From positions 1-58,453 of the forward strand of contig JBLSDE010000009.1 of assembly GCA_052315315.1 (NCBI GenBank): a DNA stretch of 58,453 bases, given 5' to 3'. Below the pieces are notes generated by a model. That model made no database searches. It was not told where the DNA came from and saw only the letters and a list, made by a program, of their open reading frames with translations. Shown here piece after piece: positions 36,177 through 44,051 of the stretch. The position numbers were made by a program, and so were the translations under genes. How positions within the stretch are numbered: the stretch's first letter is position 1; each line of letters begins with the position of its first letter. This stretch comes from Cuniculiplasma sp052315315. GTDB taxonomy: Archaea; Thermoplasmatota; Thermoplasmata; Thermoplasmatales; Thermoplasmataceae.

Positions 36177-37610
36177 ATGAGTCGAGGCAAAGCAAATACA
36201 AATTCTTCAGGTCAACTTATCAGTTCCTTTGATAATGCAGGAGATTCAGAATTTCACAGAAAGACTCTCATAATATCGGGAATGGGATTTTTCACTGATG
36301 CTTATGACATATTCATAATTGGCGTTGTGACAAGCCTGCTCCCCCTCAGTGGCTGGTCAAAAATTAGTAACTTAAATATTTCCATACTGGATTCTTCGTC
36401 ACTTCTCGCTGCAGCTCTTGGAGCCATAGTATTTGGGAGAGTTATAGACAGAATAGGAAGAGGAAGGATATACGGGCTGGAAATGTTTCTTCTTATAGTT
36501 GGAGCTTTGGGAAGTTCCCTTTTAACTCCCACGGGAAATATATTTGCACTAACTGCATGGCGTTTTATACTCGGTGTAGGTATTGGAGGTGATTATGCTT
36601 CAAGTTCAGTGATCATGACGGAATATTCAAACACCAGGAGCAGGGGTAAATGGGTTGGAATGGTATTTTCCATGCAAAGCATAGGATTTTTAGCAGGGCC
36701 ATCAATCACACTTGCCCTTCTATATTTCTCAGTAGGGACTGGAATTCTATGGAGACTGCTGCTCTTTTTTGGGGCGATTCCTGCCCTTATTGTTATATAC
36801 TATAGAAAGAAGATGCCTGAGACACCAAGATACACAGCTTCCCTGGGAAATATGAACGAGGAATCGATCTCTCAACTTGAAAAATATACGGGAATGAAAC
36901 TTTCGGAAGAGGAAAAGCCTGAAAGACTAAGAAAAATGACGTTAAAGGAGATTCTCTACGATAAAAGGCTTAGACTTTTAATATTTGGAACGTCCATATC
37001 ATGGTTTCTGATGGACTGGGCACTCTATGGTAACACCATAATGTCGGACTTTATGATTTCTTCAGTGGTTCCCACCACCTTAAAAGGCCTTTCAGAGGTC
37101 TATTACAAAACAGAGATCACAGGAATCATATTTGCCCTATTTGCCTTTCCCGGATACTGGATTGCGACCTTCACTATTGACAGAATAGGAAGAAAGACAA
37201 TTCAGAGCATTGGATTCCTAATGATGGCCTTGACTTTTGGTCTTCTCTTTATATTCCCAGCAATAGAATCTGCGTCCCATGTCATGCTTTTCATAGCCAT
37301 TTATGGGATCAGTTATTTTTTCATTGAGTTTGGACCTAATCTGACAACATTCGTGTATCCTCCTGAGATTTTCCCCGCACAGGCAAGAGGTACTGGAACA
37401 GGAATCGCAGCCTCAGCCGGGAAAATAGGTGCTTTTTTAGGTACATTCCTTAATCTATTGATTCAGTCAGCCATAGGTACATCAGGTCTTTTTTCAATCC
37501 TATCTATTTTCTCATTGGCAGGTTTATTGATAACATTGATTCTCTTGCCAGAACCAAAGAAAAAAGATCTGGGAAGTTCATCTGAGGAGAAACTTTATTT
37601 GACAAGTTAA
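36177..37610 (+). CDS. MFS transporter, phosphate/H+ symporter-like
   Basis: About 477 aa with twelve helices. The segment GMGFFTDAYDIFIIGVVTSLL and GIGGDYASSSVIMTEY resemble the PHS branch (Pho84-like). The MFS loop GRVIDRIGRGRIYGLE and its second-half counterpart TIDRIGRKTIQS are present, with a cytoplasmic middle loop. The ATG at 36177 is preferred over a TTG at 36165. Close archaeal relatives carry various organic acids or phosphate, so the substrate is open. Confidence 0.85.
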   Translation: MSRGKANTNSSGQLISSFDNAGDSEFHRKTLIISGMGFFTDAYDIFIIGVVTSLLPLSGWSKISNLNISILDSSSLLAAALGAIVFGRVIDRIGRGRIYGLEMFLLIVGALGSSLLTPTGNIFALTAWRFILGVGIGGDYASSSVIMTEYSNTRSRGKWVGMVFSMQSIGFLAGPSITLALLYFSVGTGILWRLLLFFGAIPALIVIYYRKKMPETPRYTASLGNMNEESISQLEKYTGMKLSEEEKPERLRKMTLKEILYDKRLRLLIFGTSISWFLMDWALYGNTIMSDFMISSVVPTTLKGLSEVYYKTEITGIIFALFAFPGYWIATFTIDRIGRKTIQSIGFLMMALTFGLLFIFPAIESASHVMLFIAIYGISYFFIEFGPNLTTFVYPPEIFPAQARGTGTGIAASAGKIGAFLGTFLNLLIQSAIGTSGLFSILSIFSLAGLLITLILLPEPKKKDLGSSSEEKLYLTS

Positions 37611-37706
37611 TTAAAAATTTTCAAAGGAATGAATTACTGTTTAAAGCAGAATAAATATAAACGAAAATAAATTTCAATATTGTGCAGGAGGACAGGCATT
37701 CAACAA

Positions 37707-37715
37707 TTTAAATAA
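37707..37715 (+). promoter_or_regulatory. TATA box of the proS operon
   Basis: TTTAAATAA is centred about 28 nt before the ATG at 37739, which selects that codon over a TTG at 37721. Confidence 0.6.
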
Positions 37716-37738
37716 GGGAATTGAAATTAACTTATTGC

Positions 37739-39124
37739 ATGGAATATTCAAAAAAAGATTTCAGCGAATGGTATAACGAAATAGTGGAACTTTCAGAGCT
37801 TACGGATAAGAGATACCCAATAAAGGGTATGAATGTATGGATGCCCTATGGTTACGAATTGATGAAAAATATAGATGAAATGATAAGGGAAAGATTCAAG
37901 AAGGATGATTTTGGTGAGGTGATGTTTCCAGCACTCATATCAAAGACAATGTTCGAAGTTGAATTTGAACATATTAAGGGCTTTGAGAAGGAACTTTTCT
38001 GGATAACCAAGGGCGGTAGGGAATCCCTTGAAGATGATCTTGCCATGAGACCTACCAGTGAGGCTGCCATGTATCCAATGTTCAAATTGTGGATAAGGGA
38101 TCATTCAGACCTCCCACTGAGAATATTCCAAATTGTTCAGGTTTGGAGGTACGAAACAAAGCATACCCGGCCCTTCATGAGGTCAAGGGATATTCATTTC
38201 ATAGAGTGTCATACTGCTCATGAAACCTATGATGATGCGGAGAACCAGCTGGAAATTTATAGAAGGGAGTGGAATTATTTTACCCATATGCTTTGCATAC
38301 CATTTTTAGAGGTCGAAAGACCGGAATGGGATAAGTTTCCGGGAGCTGTTTATACAAGAGCATTCGACACTGTAATGCCATCCGGCAGAACACTTCAGAT
38401 TGGAACTATACATCAATATGGTCAGAACTTTGCAAAAAATTATGACGTTAAATTTGCCAAAGAGGATGGAGAGAGCGAATACGTTCATCAAACAACATTC
38501 GGAATGAGTGAAAGACTTGTGGCAGCTGTAATCTCAATCCATGGGGATGACATGGGATTAATAATTCCACCCCATATAGCTCCCATACAGGTTATAATAG
38601 TTCCAATTCCTGGAAGGGAGAATGGACTAAATGAATATTCGAAGGAAGTTTTAGCCAAACTGAAGAATATTGGAATCAGGGCTAAACTGGACGATCGCAA
38701 TTCGTACACGCCGGGATATAAATATAACTTCTGGGAGATGAAAGGAGTACCCTTGAGAATTGAGATTGGTGACAGGGAAATAAAGGAAAGAACCATAACA
38801 GTAAAAAAGAGGACTGAAAAGGGAAGGACAAAATTAGGAATCGATAATGTTGAGGAAATTGTAAGGCTTTTGGGTGAGGTGTCTGATACCTTAAGGGAAC
38901 GCTCCTTACGAATACTTGATGATAACCTTGAGGGTATAAGAGTCCAGGGACAGGAGTCACATATCACAACGAAAATCCTGTGTTACGAAAAGGAGTGCGC
39001 TGAAAGAATGGAGGCACAGACCGGTTTGACCATGATGGGGCATATAATGAACAGAGGAAAGAGTGGAAAGTGCGAGGTGTGCGGAAATGATGGGAGGACT
39101 TCCCTATTCTCCAGACCATACTGA
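37739..39124 (+). CDS. proS: Prolyl-tRNA synthetase (archaeal/eukaryotic type)
   Basis: A class II synthetase of 461 aa. It starts MEYSKKDFSEWYNEIVELSEL. Motif 2 lies in RIFQIVQVWRYETKHTRPFMRSRDIHFIECHTAH and motif 3 near TTFGMSERLVAAVISIHGDD. The C-terminal zinc-binding extension (CYEKEC...CEVCG) ending in a terminal Tyr is specific to this type. It is the first gene of a probable unit with the HAD phosphatase, radB and fen1; the HAD start lies within its end. Confidence 0.95.
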   Translation: MEYSKKDFSEWYNEIVELSELTDKRYPIKGMNVWMPYGYELMKNIDEMIRERFKKDDFGEVMFPALISKTMFEVEFEHIKGFEKELFWITKGGRESLEDDLAMRPTSEAAMYPMFKLWIRDHSDLPLRIFQIVQVWRYETKHTRPFMRSRDIHFIECHTAHETYDDAENQLEIYRREWNYFTHMLCIPFLEVERPEWDKFPGAVYTRAFDTVMPSGRTLQIGTIHQYGQNFAKNYDVKFAKEDGESEYVHQTTFGMSERLVAAVISIHGDDMGLIIPPHIAPIQVIIVPIPGRENGLNEYSKEVLAKLKNIGIRAKLDDRNSYTPGYKYNFWEMKGVPLRIEIGDREIKERTITVKKRTEKGRTKLGIDNVEEIVRLLGEVSDTLRERSLRILDDNLEGIRVQGQESHITTKILCYEKECAERMEAQTGLTMMGHIMNRGKSGKCEVCGNDGRTSLFSRPY

Positions 39125-39794
39125 TAGAAATCCCGTTATTTTTTTCGACATGGATGGGGTACTTACCAGGGAGAAGAGCAGCTGGAATTATGTAAACAGA
39201 AATCTTGGAATAGACAATTCGAAAAATTATGAAAACTTCAAGACCGGAAGAATAACCTACGAGAAGTTTCTCACACTGGATCTTGCCCTGTGGATACAGT
39301 CTGGCAGGGCGAGAAATGCAGATACAATTCTACATCTGTTGAATCAGATTGAACTCTTTCCAAACGCAGAAAATGGTTGTAAAAAACTCATTGCAAACGG
39401 TTTCAAAATAGTCATTGTTTCCGGTGGAATTAACTGGTTGGCTCAGAGGATCGGCGAAATGATAGGCGCATCAGAGGTTTACGCAAACATAATATTTGCA
39501 AAGGACGGAATCATACAACCAGAGGGTAAAGCTGTAGTTAATCCAAAGAAAAAGGGAATGATTGTGGAGGAATATGTTTCCAGAAAGCGTCCTGAATTTT
39601 CAATATCGGTAGGCGATTCGCCAGATGACGAAAGCATGTTTACCAGCACAGACTATTCCATAAGCTTCAACAATGACTTGGATTATGAAAATATTCACGG
39701 CTTCAACCTTCGAAGTGATGATTTTATGGATCTGGCCGATTTTATAATATCGATTAAAGAGGAGAGAGATGAAATTAAGGGAAATAAAAGGTGA
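39087..39794 (+). CDS. HAD-superfamily phosphatase, phosphoserine-phosphatase-like
   Basis: The HAD motifs are complete: I in VIFFDMDGVLT, II in IVIVSGG, and III/IV in a Lys region followed by SVGDSPDDESMF. The product is about 235 aa. The only usable ATGs (39087, 39090) lie inside the end of proS, giving an overlap of about 35 nt; there is no start between the proS stop and motif I. The last 26 nt overlap radB. The substrate is unknown: phosphoserine or another small phosphomonoester. Confidence 0.82.
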   Translation: MMGGLPYSPDHTDRNPVIFFDMDGVLTREKSSWNYVNRNLGIDNSKNYENFKTGRITYEKFLTLDLALWIQSGRARNADTILHLLNQIELFPNAENGCKKLIANGFKIVIVSGGINWLAQRIGEMIGASEVYANIIFAKDGIIQPEGKAVVNPKKKGMIVEEYVSRKRPEFSISVGDSPDDESMFTSTDYSISFNNDLDYENIHGFNLRSDDFMDLADFIISIKEERDEIKGNKR

Positions 39795-40461
39795 CGAAAA
39801 ACTTCCACTGGGTATAGGATGCATAGACACCCTTTTAGGGGGAGGCATTGATCGTGGAGTTATAAATCAGATCTATGGTCAGGGCGGAACAGGGAAAACA
39901 AATGTTGCGATGCAGATGGCTGTCAGTGCAGCCTATGCTGGTGAAAAGGTTATATACATCGATACAGAAGGTTTCTCAGAAAACAGATTTATGCAGATAG
40001 GTGGAGGCCAGAGTGATATTTCATCAAAGATTAGCCTCTATCGTGTGAGTGATTTCTCTGATCAGGAAGTTGCGGTTATAAAATCAGAAAAGATGATTGA
40101 GAAGGATCAGAGATTCAGAGTTTTGATACTGGATTCATTCACGGCCATGCTGAGACTGGAAAAGGACGAAAAGAGCAAAAACATATCCATGCAGCGACAA
40201 CTTGGTATTTTGCAAAGGTTGTGCACTGAATATGATATTACTGTGCTTATAGCAAATCAGATCTATTTTGATCCCGATATTCAGGATATAACACCATACG
40301 GTGGTTACTTTCTTGACCACTACTCCAAAACCATCCTGAAACTTGAAAAGTTACCAACCGGAACAAGAAGAATGACAATAATTAAACACAGATCCATTGG
40401 TGAGGGCAAATTCACTGACTTTTACATAACAGATTCCGGCCTATCCTGTTCTCCCCAATAG
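39769..40461 (+). CDS. radB: DNA repair and recombination protein RadB
   Basis: A 230-aa RecA-family paralogue lacking the N-terminal HhH domain of RadA. Walker A is GQGGTGKT at 37-44. Walker B is RVLILDSF, and the KHR segment near the C-terminus (IIKHRSIGEGKF) is typical. RadB is an accessory factor in euryarchaeal homologous recombination. It overlaps the HAD gene by 26 nt and precedes fen1, forming a repair cluster. Confidence 0.93.
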   Translation: MKLREIKGDEKLPLGIGCIDTLLGGGIDRGVINQIYGQGGTGKTNVAMQMAVSAAYAGEKVIYIDTEGFSENRFMQIGGGQSDISSKISLYRVSDFSDQEVAVIKSEKMIEKDQRFRVLILDSFTAMLRLEKDEKSKNISMQRQLGILQRLCTEYDITVLIANQIYFDPDIQDITPYGGYFLDHYSKTILKLEKLPTGTRRMTIIKHRSIGEGKFTDFYITDSGLSCSPQ

Positions 40462-40476
40462 TTTGTTTGAGGTGAG

Positions 40477-40485
40477 TTTTAATAT
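40477..40485 (+). promoter_or_regulatory. TATA box of fen1
   Basis: TTTTAATAT is centred 26 nt before the ATG at 40507, placing the start at MGVNLEPIL, where Gly2 follows Met1 as in other FEN-1 proteins. Confidence 0.6.
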
Positions 40486-40506
40486 GAATAAGCATATGGA
40501 ATGTAC

Positions 40507-41526
40507 ATGGGTGTAAATCTAGAGCCAATTCTGATCAAGCACAAAACTGCCCTAAAGGATTTTTCCGGAAATACTGTATCTGTGGATGCCTATAATATGT
40601 TATATCAGTTTTTAAGCGGTATAAGACAGCCAGATGGCACCCCCTTAATGGATGCAAATGGAAACGTGACATCACATTTAAGTGGCATATTTTACAGAAC
40701 CATCGCACTTATGGAGGATGGCATAAAGCCCGTATACGTGTTTGATGGTAAACCTTCACCCATGAAACTGAAGACCCTTGAAGAGAGAAGACTGATAAAG
40801 GAGAGAAACGAGGAGGAACTGGAAAAAGCCATTGCAAATCAGGATTTGGAGAAGATAGCCAGACTTAAGAGAACAATAAATCGAATAACTACTGATATGA
40901 TAGAGGAGAGTAAACAACTTTTGGGATACATGGGATTACCTTTTGTACAGGCACCCTCTGAAGGTGAGGCACAGGCTTCAGTTATGAGCAGTGATGGAAT
41001 AGTACAGGCCGTAATTTCCCAGGATTATGATTGTCTCCTGTTTGGAGCAAAAAGGGTGCTCAGAAATTTTACAATATATGGCAGAAGAAGGATTTCCAGT
41101 AGAAACATATACATATCAGTGGATCCTGAATATATTGACCTTCAGGAAAATCTTGAAAGCCTTTCAATAACCAGGGATCAATTGATAGATATCGGCATCC
41201 TGGTCGGAACAGATTTCAATGACGGAATCAGAAAGGTTGGCCCAAAAACTGCTCTTAATTTGATCAAAAAACACGGGTCCATTCAGGAGGTTATTAGGGA
41301 AAAGGGATTTGAGATTCCAGAACTGGACAAGGTTAAGGAGATATTCATAAAACCTGAGGCAAATCACGACATTAGTATAAAATTCGGTACACCTGACAGG
41401 GAAAAGATAATTGATTTTCTATGTGTTAAGCACAACTTCTCACCCACAAGAGTTGAGCCTTATATAGAAAAATTGTCAAAATCTCTGGAAAGGGGGAACC
41501 AGTTCAACCTGGATTCATTCTTCTAG
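40507..41526 (+). CDS. fen: Flap endonuclease 1
   Basis: A structure-specific nuclease that removes 5' flaps in Okazaki-fragment processing and base excision repair. The XPG N-domain has VSVDAYNMLYQFL and PVYVFDGKPSPMK. The XPG I-domain has PFVQAPSEGEAQAS and ISQDYDCLLFGAKR, with the metal-binding acidic residues. A helix-hairpin-helix follows in GTDFNDGIRKVGPKTAL. The C-terminal QFNLDSFF is a canonical PCNA-interacting motif. The protein is 339 aa. The end overlaps the convergent tyrS by 12 nt. Confidence 0.96.
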   Translation: MGVNLEPILIKHKTALKDFSGNTVSVDAYNMLYQFLSGIRQPDGTPLMDANGNVTSHLSGIFYRTIALMEDGIKPVYVFDGKPSPMKLKTLEERRLIKERNEEELEKAIANQDLEKIARLKRTINRITTDMIEESKQLLGYMGLPFVQAPSEGEAQASVMSSDGIVQAVISQDYDCLLFGAKRVLRNFTIYGRRRISSRNIYISVDPEYIDLQENLESLSITRDQLIDIGILVGTDFNDGIRKVGPKTALNLIKKHGSIQEVIREKGFEIPELDKVKEIFIKPEANHDISIKFGTPDREKIIDFLCVKHNFSPTRVEPYIEKLSKSLERGNQFNLDSFF

Positions 41527-42504
41527 AAGTTTTCCGTAGGGTTTCATTATCTCCACGAGGTATCTTGAGGCGGTCGCCTTAAGATCCATGGGATGAATCT
41601 GCCCCTCATTGTAGGTTTTTATAAGATCACTGGAATTGTTAAATTCAACTGGACCACCTTTCTTTTCAGGCCGATCTATTCGTATCTCCTTAACTGCAGG
41701 TAGGATTATTTTGTCCAGAATCTCCATTACAGGGTTTCCCTCTGACACGCCCTGAGGGCAGTAGGCTCCCTTAATTTTCCTTATTATATCCTCTTCCTTA
41801 TCTGTGATCAATATGGCCCCATCGGGATCACTCTTGGACATTTTCTGGAAGGAATCCATCCTTCCACTTCCTTTCAGACTTCCCATGAGGGGTGTGTGAA
41901 GCGCTTTTACCTTCTTAATACCCAATTTTTCAGCCACATCCCTCTGTAACATATGGGCATGCCTCTGGTCCATTCCTCCCAGCGCAATATCTACGTCAAG
42001 CATTGCGATATCGTTTACCTGCATAACAGGATATATGAATTTGCTGAAATCTGATTCGGCATCTCCTTCGGTTCTTCCCATAATTGGAAGTGCCCTTTTC
42101 AACCTTGAAAGAGTGGTTGCCTTTGCAGTTCTTATAAGACCCTCAAGGTATCCCTTTCTGTCTATGAGATCACTTGCCCACAGATAATCAATATCACGAC
42201 CTCCCAGAGAAATCTTAAATGCCCTTTTCATTAACTCCCCACTCTTTCTTATCTCCTCCATGTTTCCTCCTAGTTTGTCATTTATCATTGCATGCCAATC
42301 TGCTAGAAGTATGGTCATTTTAACACCCGCATCGCTCAGGGCCTTGATTCTCTCACCTACAAGCAATATCTGGGCAATATGTGGTATTCCGGAAGGCTCA
42401 AATCCTATATAGCCCGTAGCACCTGGTTCGAGTCTGTCAAACTCTTCCTCAGTGACAATTTCCTGAAAGAGACTCTTATCAATTTTAAGCATTGTGCGGT
42501 TCAA
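41515..42504 (-). CDS. tyrS: Tyrosyl-tRNA synthetase (archaeal type)
   Basis: A class I synthetase of 329 aa. The HIGH region is the variant GFEPSGIPHIAQ and the KMSKS loop is QKMSKSDPDGAI. QVNDIAMLDVDIALGGMDQRHAHML carries the tyrosine-binding Gln/Asp residues. It has no S4-like anticodon domain, as is normal for archaea. It is the last gene of the smc-scpA-nuclease-tyrS series; the start lies 9 nt after the stop of the nuclease half. Confidence 0.93.
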   Translation of the reverse strand: MNRTMLKIDKSLFQEIVTEEEFDRLEPGATGYIGFEPSGIPHIAQILLVGERIKALSDAGVKMTILLADWHAMINDKLGGNMEEIRKSGELMKRAFKISLGGRDIDYLWASDLIDRKGYLEGLIRTAKATTLSRLKRALPIMGRTEGDAESDFSKFIYPVMQVNDIAMLDVDIALGGMDQRHAHMLQRDVAEKLGIKKVKALHTPLMGSLKGSGRMDSFQKMSKSDPDGAILITDKEEDIIRKIKGAYCPQGVSEGNPVMEILDKIILPAVKEIRIDRPEKKGGPVEFNNSSDLIKTYNEGQIHPMDLKATASRYLVEIMKPYGKLLEE

Positions 42505-42513
42505 TTAAGAAAT

Positions 42514-43032
42514 TTATATTAATCTTTGCCTGCAAATTTCCAAATATGGACAATTTCTGCATCGAGCAGGCCTGTTATGATTCCTTACGGGAACTCCCAT
42601 GGTTCTTCTTATAACTTCCGCCTTTGACAGGACTTCGTCTCTAAGTTCTGGCGTGTTCTCAATCTGAAATCTCTTATTACTGTATTGAAGAATTCCATAG
42701 CCTATTTCGTAGTCGCTGTACAGATCAGATAGAATTATGAAATAGACTCCCATTTGCAATACATGAGTGTGTTTTGGTTCCTCCTGGGCTATTCCACTCT
42801 TGTATTCGAACGGAATAATTATATTTCCATGACGTACAATCTTATCGGGTTTTCCTGACAGGAGGTGCTTTCTTGATACCAGTACCTTTCCCTCCTGAAG
42901 GAGATCTCCATATATCATTGTACCGTGTGGAATTTCAGATATTGGTCCACTTTTTCTTCCAGAGATATACAGATATACAAGTACTGCGAGAATTATGAGA
43001 ACCGGGATTATATAGATGATATTCAGCAGCAT
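42514..43032 (-). CDS. Cas4-like PD-(D/E)XK nuclease, C-terminal half with N-terminal membrane helix
   Basis: 172 aa from the ATG; a TTG one codon earlier is possible. Residues 4-22 form a membrane helix. The nuclease core follows: Asp63 in SGKPDKIV, Glu76 and Lys78 in IPFEYKSG, and Gln93/Tyr97 in HVLQMGVYFII. The three clustered cysteines (Cys158, Cys161, Cys167 in CRNCPYLEIC) match the C-terminal iron-sulfur ligands of Cas4/RecB exonucleases. The N-terminal Cys and His of that family are missing here but present in the gene just upstream. No CRISPR genes are nearby. Confidence 0.85.
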   Translation of the reverse strand: MLLNIIYIIPVLIILAVLVYLYISGRKSGPISEIPHGTMIYGDLLQEGKVLVSRKHLLSGKPDKIVRHGNIIIPFEYKSGIAQEEPKHTHVLQMGVYFIILSDLYSDYEIGYGILQYSNKRFQIENTPELRDEVLSKAEVIRRTMGVPVRNHNRPARCRNCPYLEICRQRLI

Positions 43033-43036
43033 CAAA

Positions 43037-43303
43037 TCACAGGAAAATGATAAGCATAAGAACCAGAACTACAAGAATTGCTACGAGGAGAGAGTTTGAT
43101 TTCCTCCTGTCTGCATGATACCTTCTCTCATAATCCATGTGCATTTGAGTCCCCTGATTCATTCTGGCAGTCGATCTTTGGGAACGCTCGTAACCATTTC
43201 TGGTAAAATACCAGGAAACATTGCAGAAATCATATTCTGCCAGTTCGCTTGCGCTTATAATTCTCTTACTGCTAGTTGGTTTTTCTGATCCATATTCTGT
43301 CAT
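43037..43303 (-). CDS. Cas4-like nuclease, N-terminal half with C-terminal membrane helix
   Basis: 88 aa. Residues 15-60 match the N-terminus of Cas4-like nucleases: ISASELAEYDFCNVSWYFTRNG, with the first iron-sulfur ligand Cys27, then GTQMHMDYE with the motif I His55. Residues 72-88 form a membrane helix that ends the protein. The stop is 4 nt before the ATG of the second half, in another frame. It overlaps scpA by 32 nt. A natural split protein or a single frameshift within the helix-coding region are the two readings. Confidence 0.82.
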   Translation of the reverse strand: MTEYGSEKPTSSKRIISASELAEYDFCNVSWYFTRNGYERSQRSTARMNQGTQMHMDYERRYHADRRKSNSLLVAILVVLVLMLIIFL

Positions 43304-44051
43304 AGGACACTTCCTGCTTCATATCGATTAATCCGTTCCTCTGTATAAACATGCAGTAAATAAAAAATTTCATTCTGGATTCACGATCGTCACCCCAGAT
43401 TGATTCCATGAAGAATTCCGGTGAAGACCTTGAAAATATGTTATTCATAACTCTTTCAAGTTCCTTTTCAGGTTCATCCATATTCAGGGCAGAAAGTATG
43501 CCTTCTACGTCTTTAATCTGCTGGACTTCGGGATTTCTCTTTATTTTTTCCCTAATCCTCTCGGTCTGCTTCATCACTTCAATCAGTTCCACAAGCATAA
43601 CCTTTCTGGGTTCGTGATGGTGTATGGGCATAGAGATCTTGAGTTTTTCCATTTCTTCCCTTTCCATCATATTATAGTCCAATGGATTTTCAGGAAATTC
43701 TTCAACGATTGTATCAGAACCTGATTCTTCTATCTTCTGGAATGCTTTCAAAAGCTCCTCAGACTGAAGATACACTATACCCCAGGATCTGTAAATTATG
43801 TAACCGGCCTCAGGAAGCGATACAAGATTTTTATCAACAAGTTCCCCTACTATCCGAGCGAAATCTATAACATTTACCTTCCAGGGATCTATATTCTGTG
43901 TGACGCATTTCTCCATGATCTCTATGATCTTCCTGCTGTCATTCTCTTCCCCTTCCAGATCTATATTTTCGTAGTATGTGTAGTTAAGGCCTAAAACAGT
44001 CGCCTGAGTTATAAGAGTCTTCTTAAGCTCTGTGAGGCCGGTGGAAATCAT
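43272..44051 (-). CDS. scpA: Segregation and condensation protein A (kleisin)
   Basis: A 259-aa kleisin that bridges the Smc heads. The family signature is NIDPWKVNVIDFARIVGELV at about 52-71, with an acidic middle region. The C-terminal winged-helix part ends in RMKFFIYCMFIQRNGLIDMKQEVSYDRIWI. It overlaps the end of smc by 4 nt. The scpB partner lies apart at 50955. Confidence 0.93.
   Translation of the reverse strand: MISTGLTELKKTLITQATVLGLNYTYYENIDLEGEENDSRKIIEIMEKCVTQNIDPWKVNVIDFARIVGELVDKNLVSLPEAGYIIYRSWGIVYLQSEELLKAFQKIEESGSDTIVEEFPENPLDYNMMEREEMEKLKISMPIHHHEPRKVMLVELIEVMKQTERIREKIKRNPEVQQIKDVEGILSALNMDEPEKELERVMNNIFSRSSPEFFMESIWGDDRESRMKFFIYCMFIQRNGLIDMKQEVSYDRIWIRKTN

Noticed and set aside
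42514..43303. A CRISPR-Cas locus, prompted by the Cas4-like genes
   Set aside because: No repeats, Cas1, Cas2 or effector genes occur in the window. The nuclease lies in an Smc-ScpA operon and is better treated as a stand-alone Cas4-like protein.
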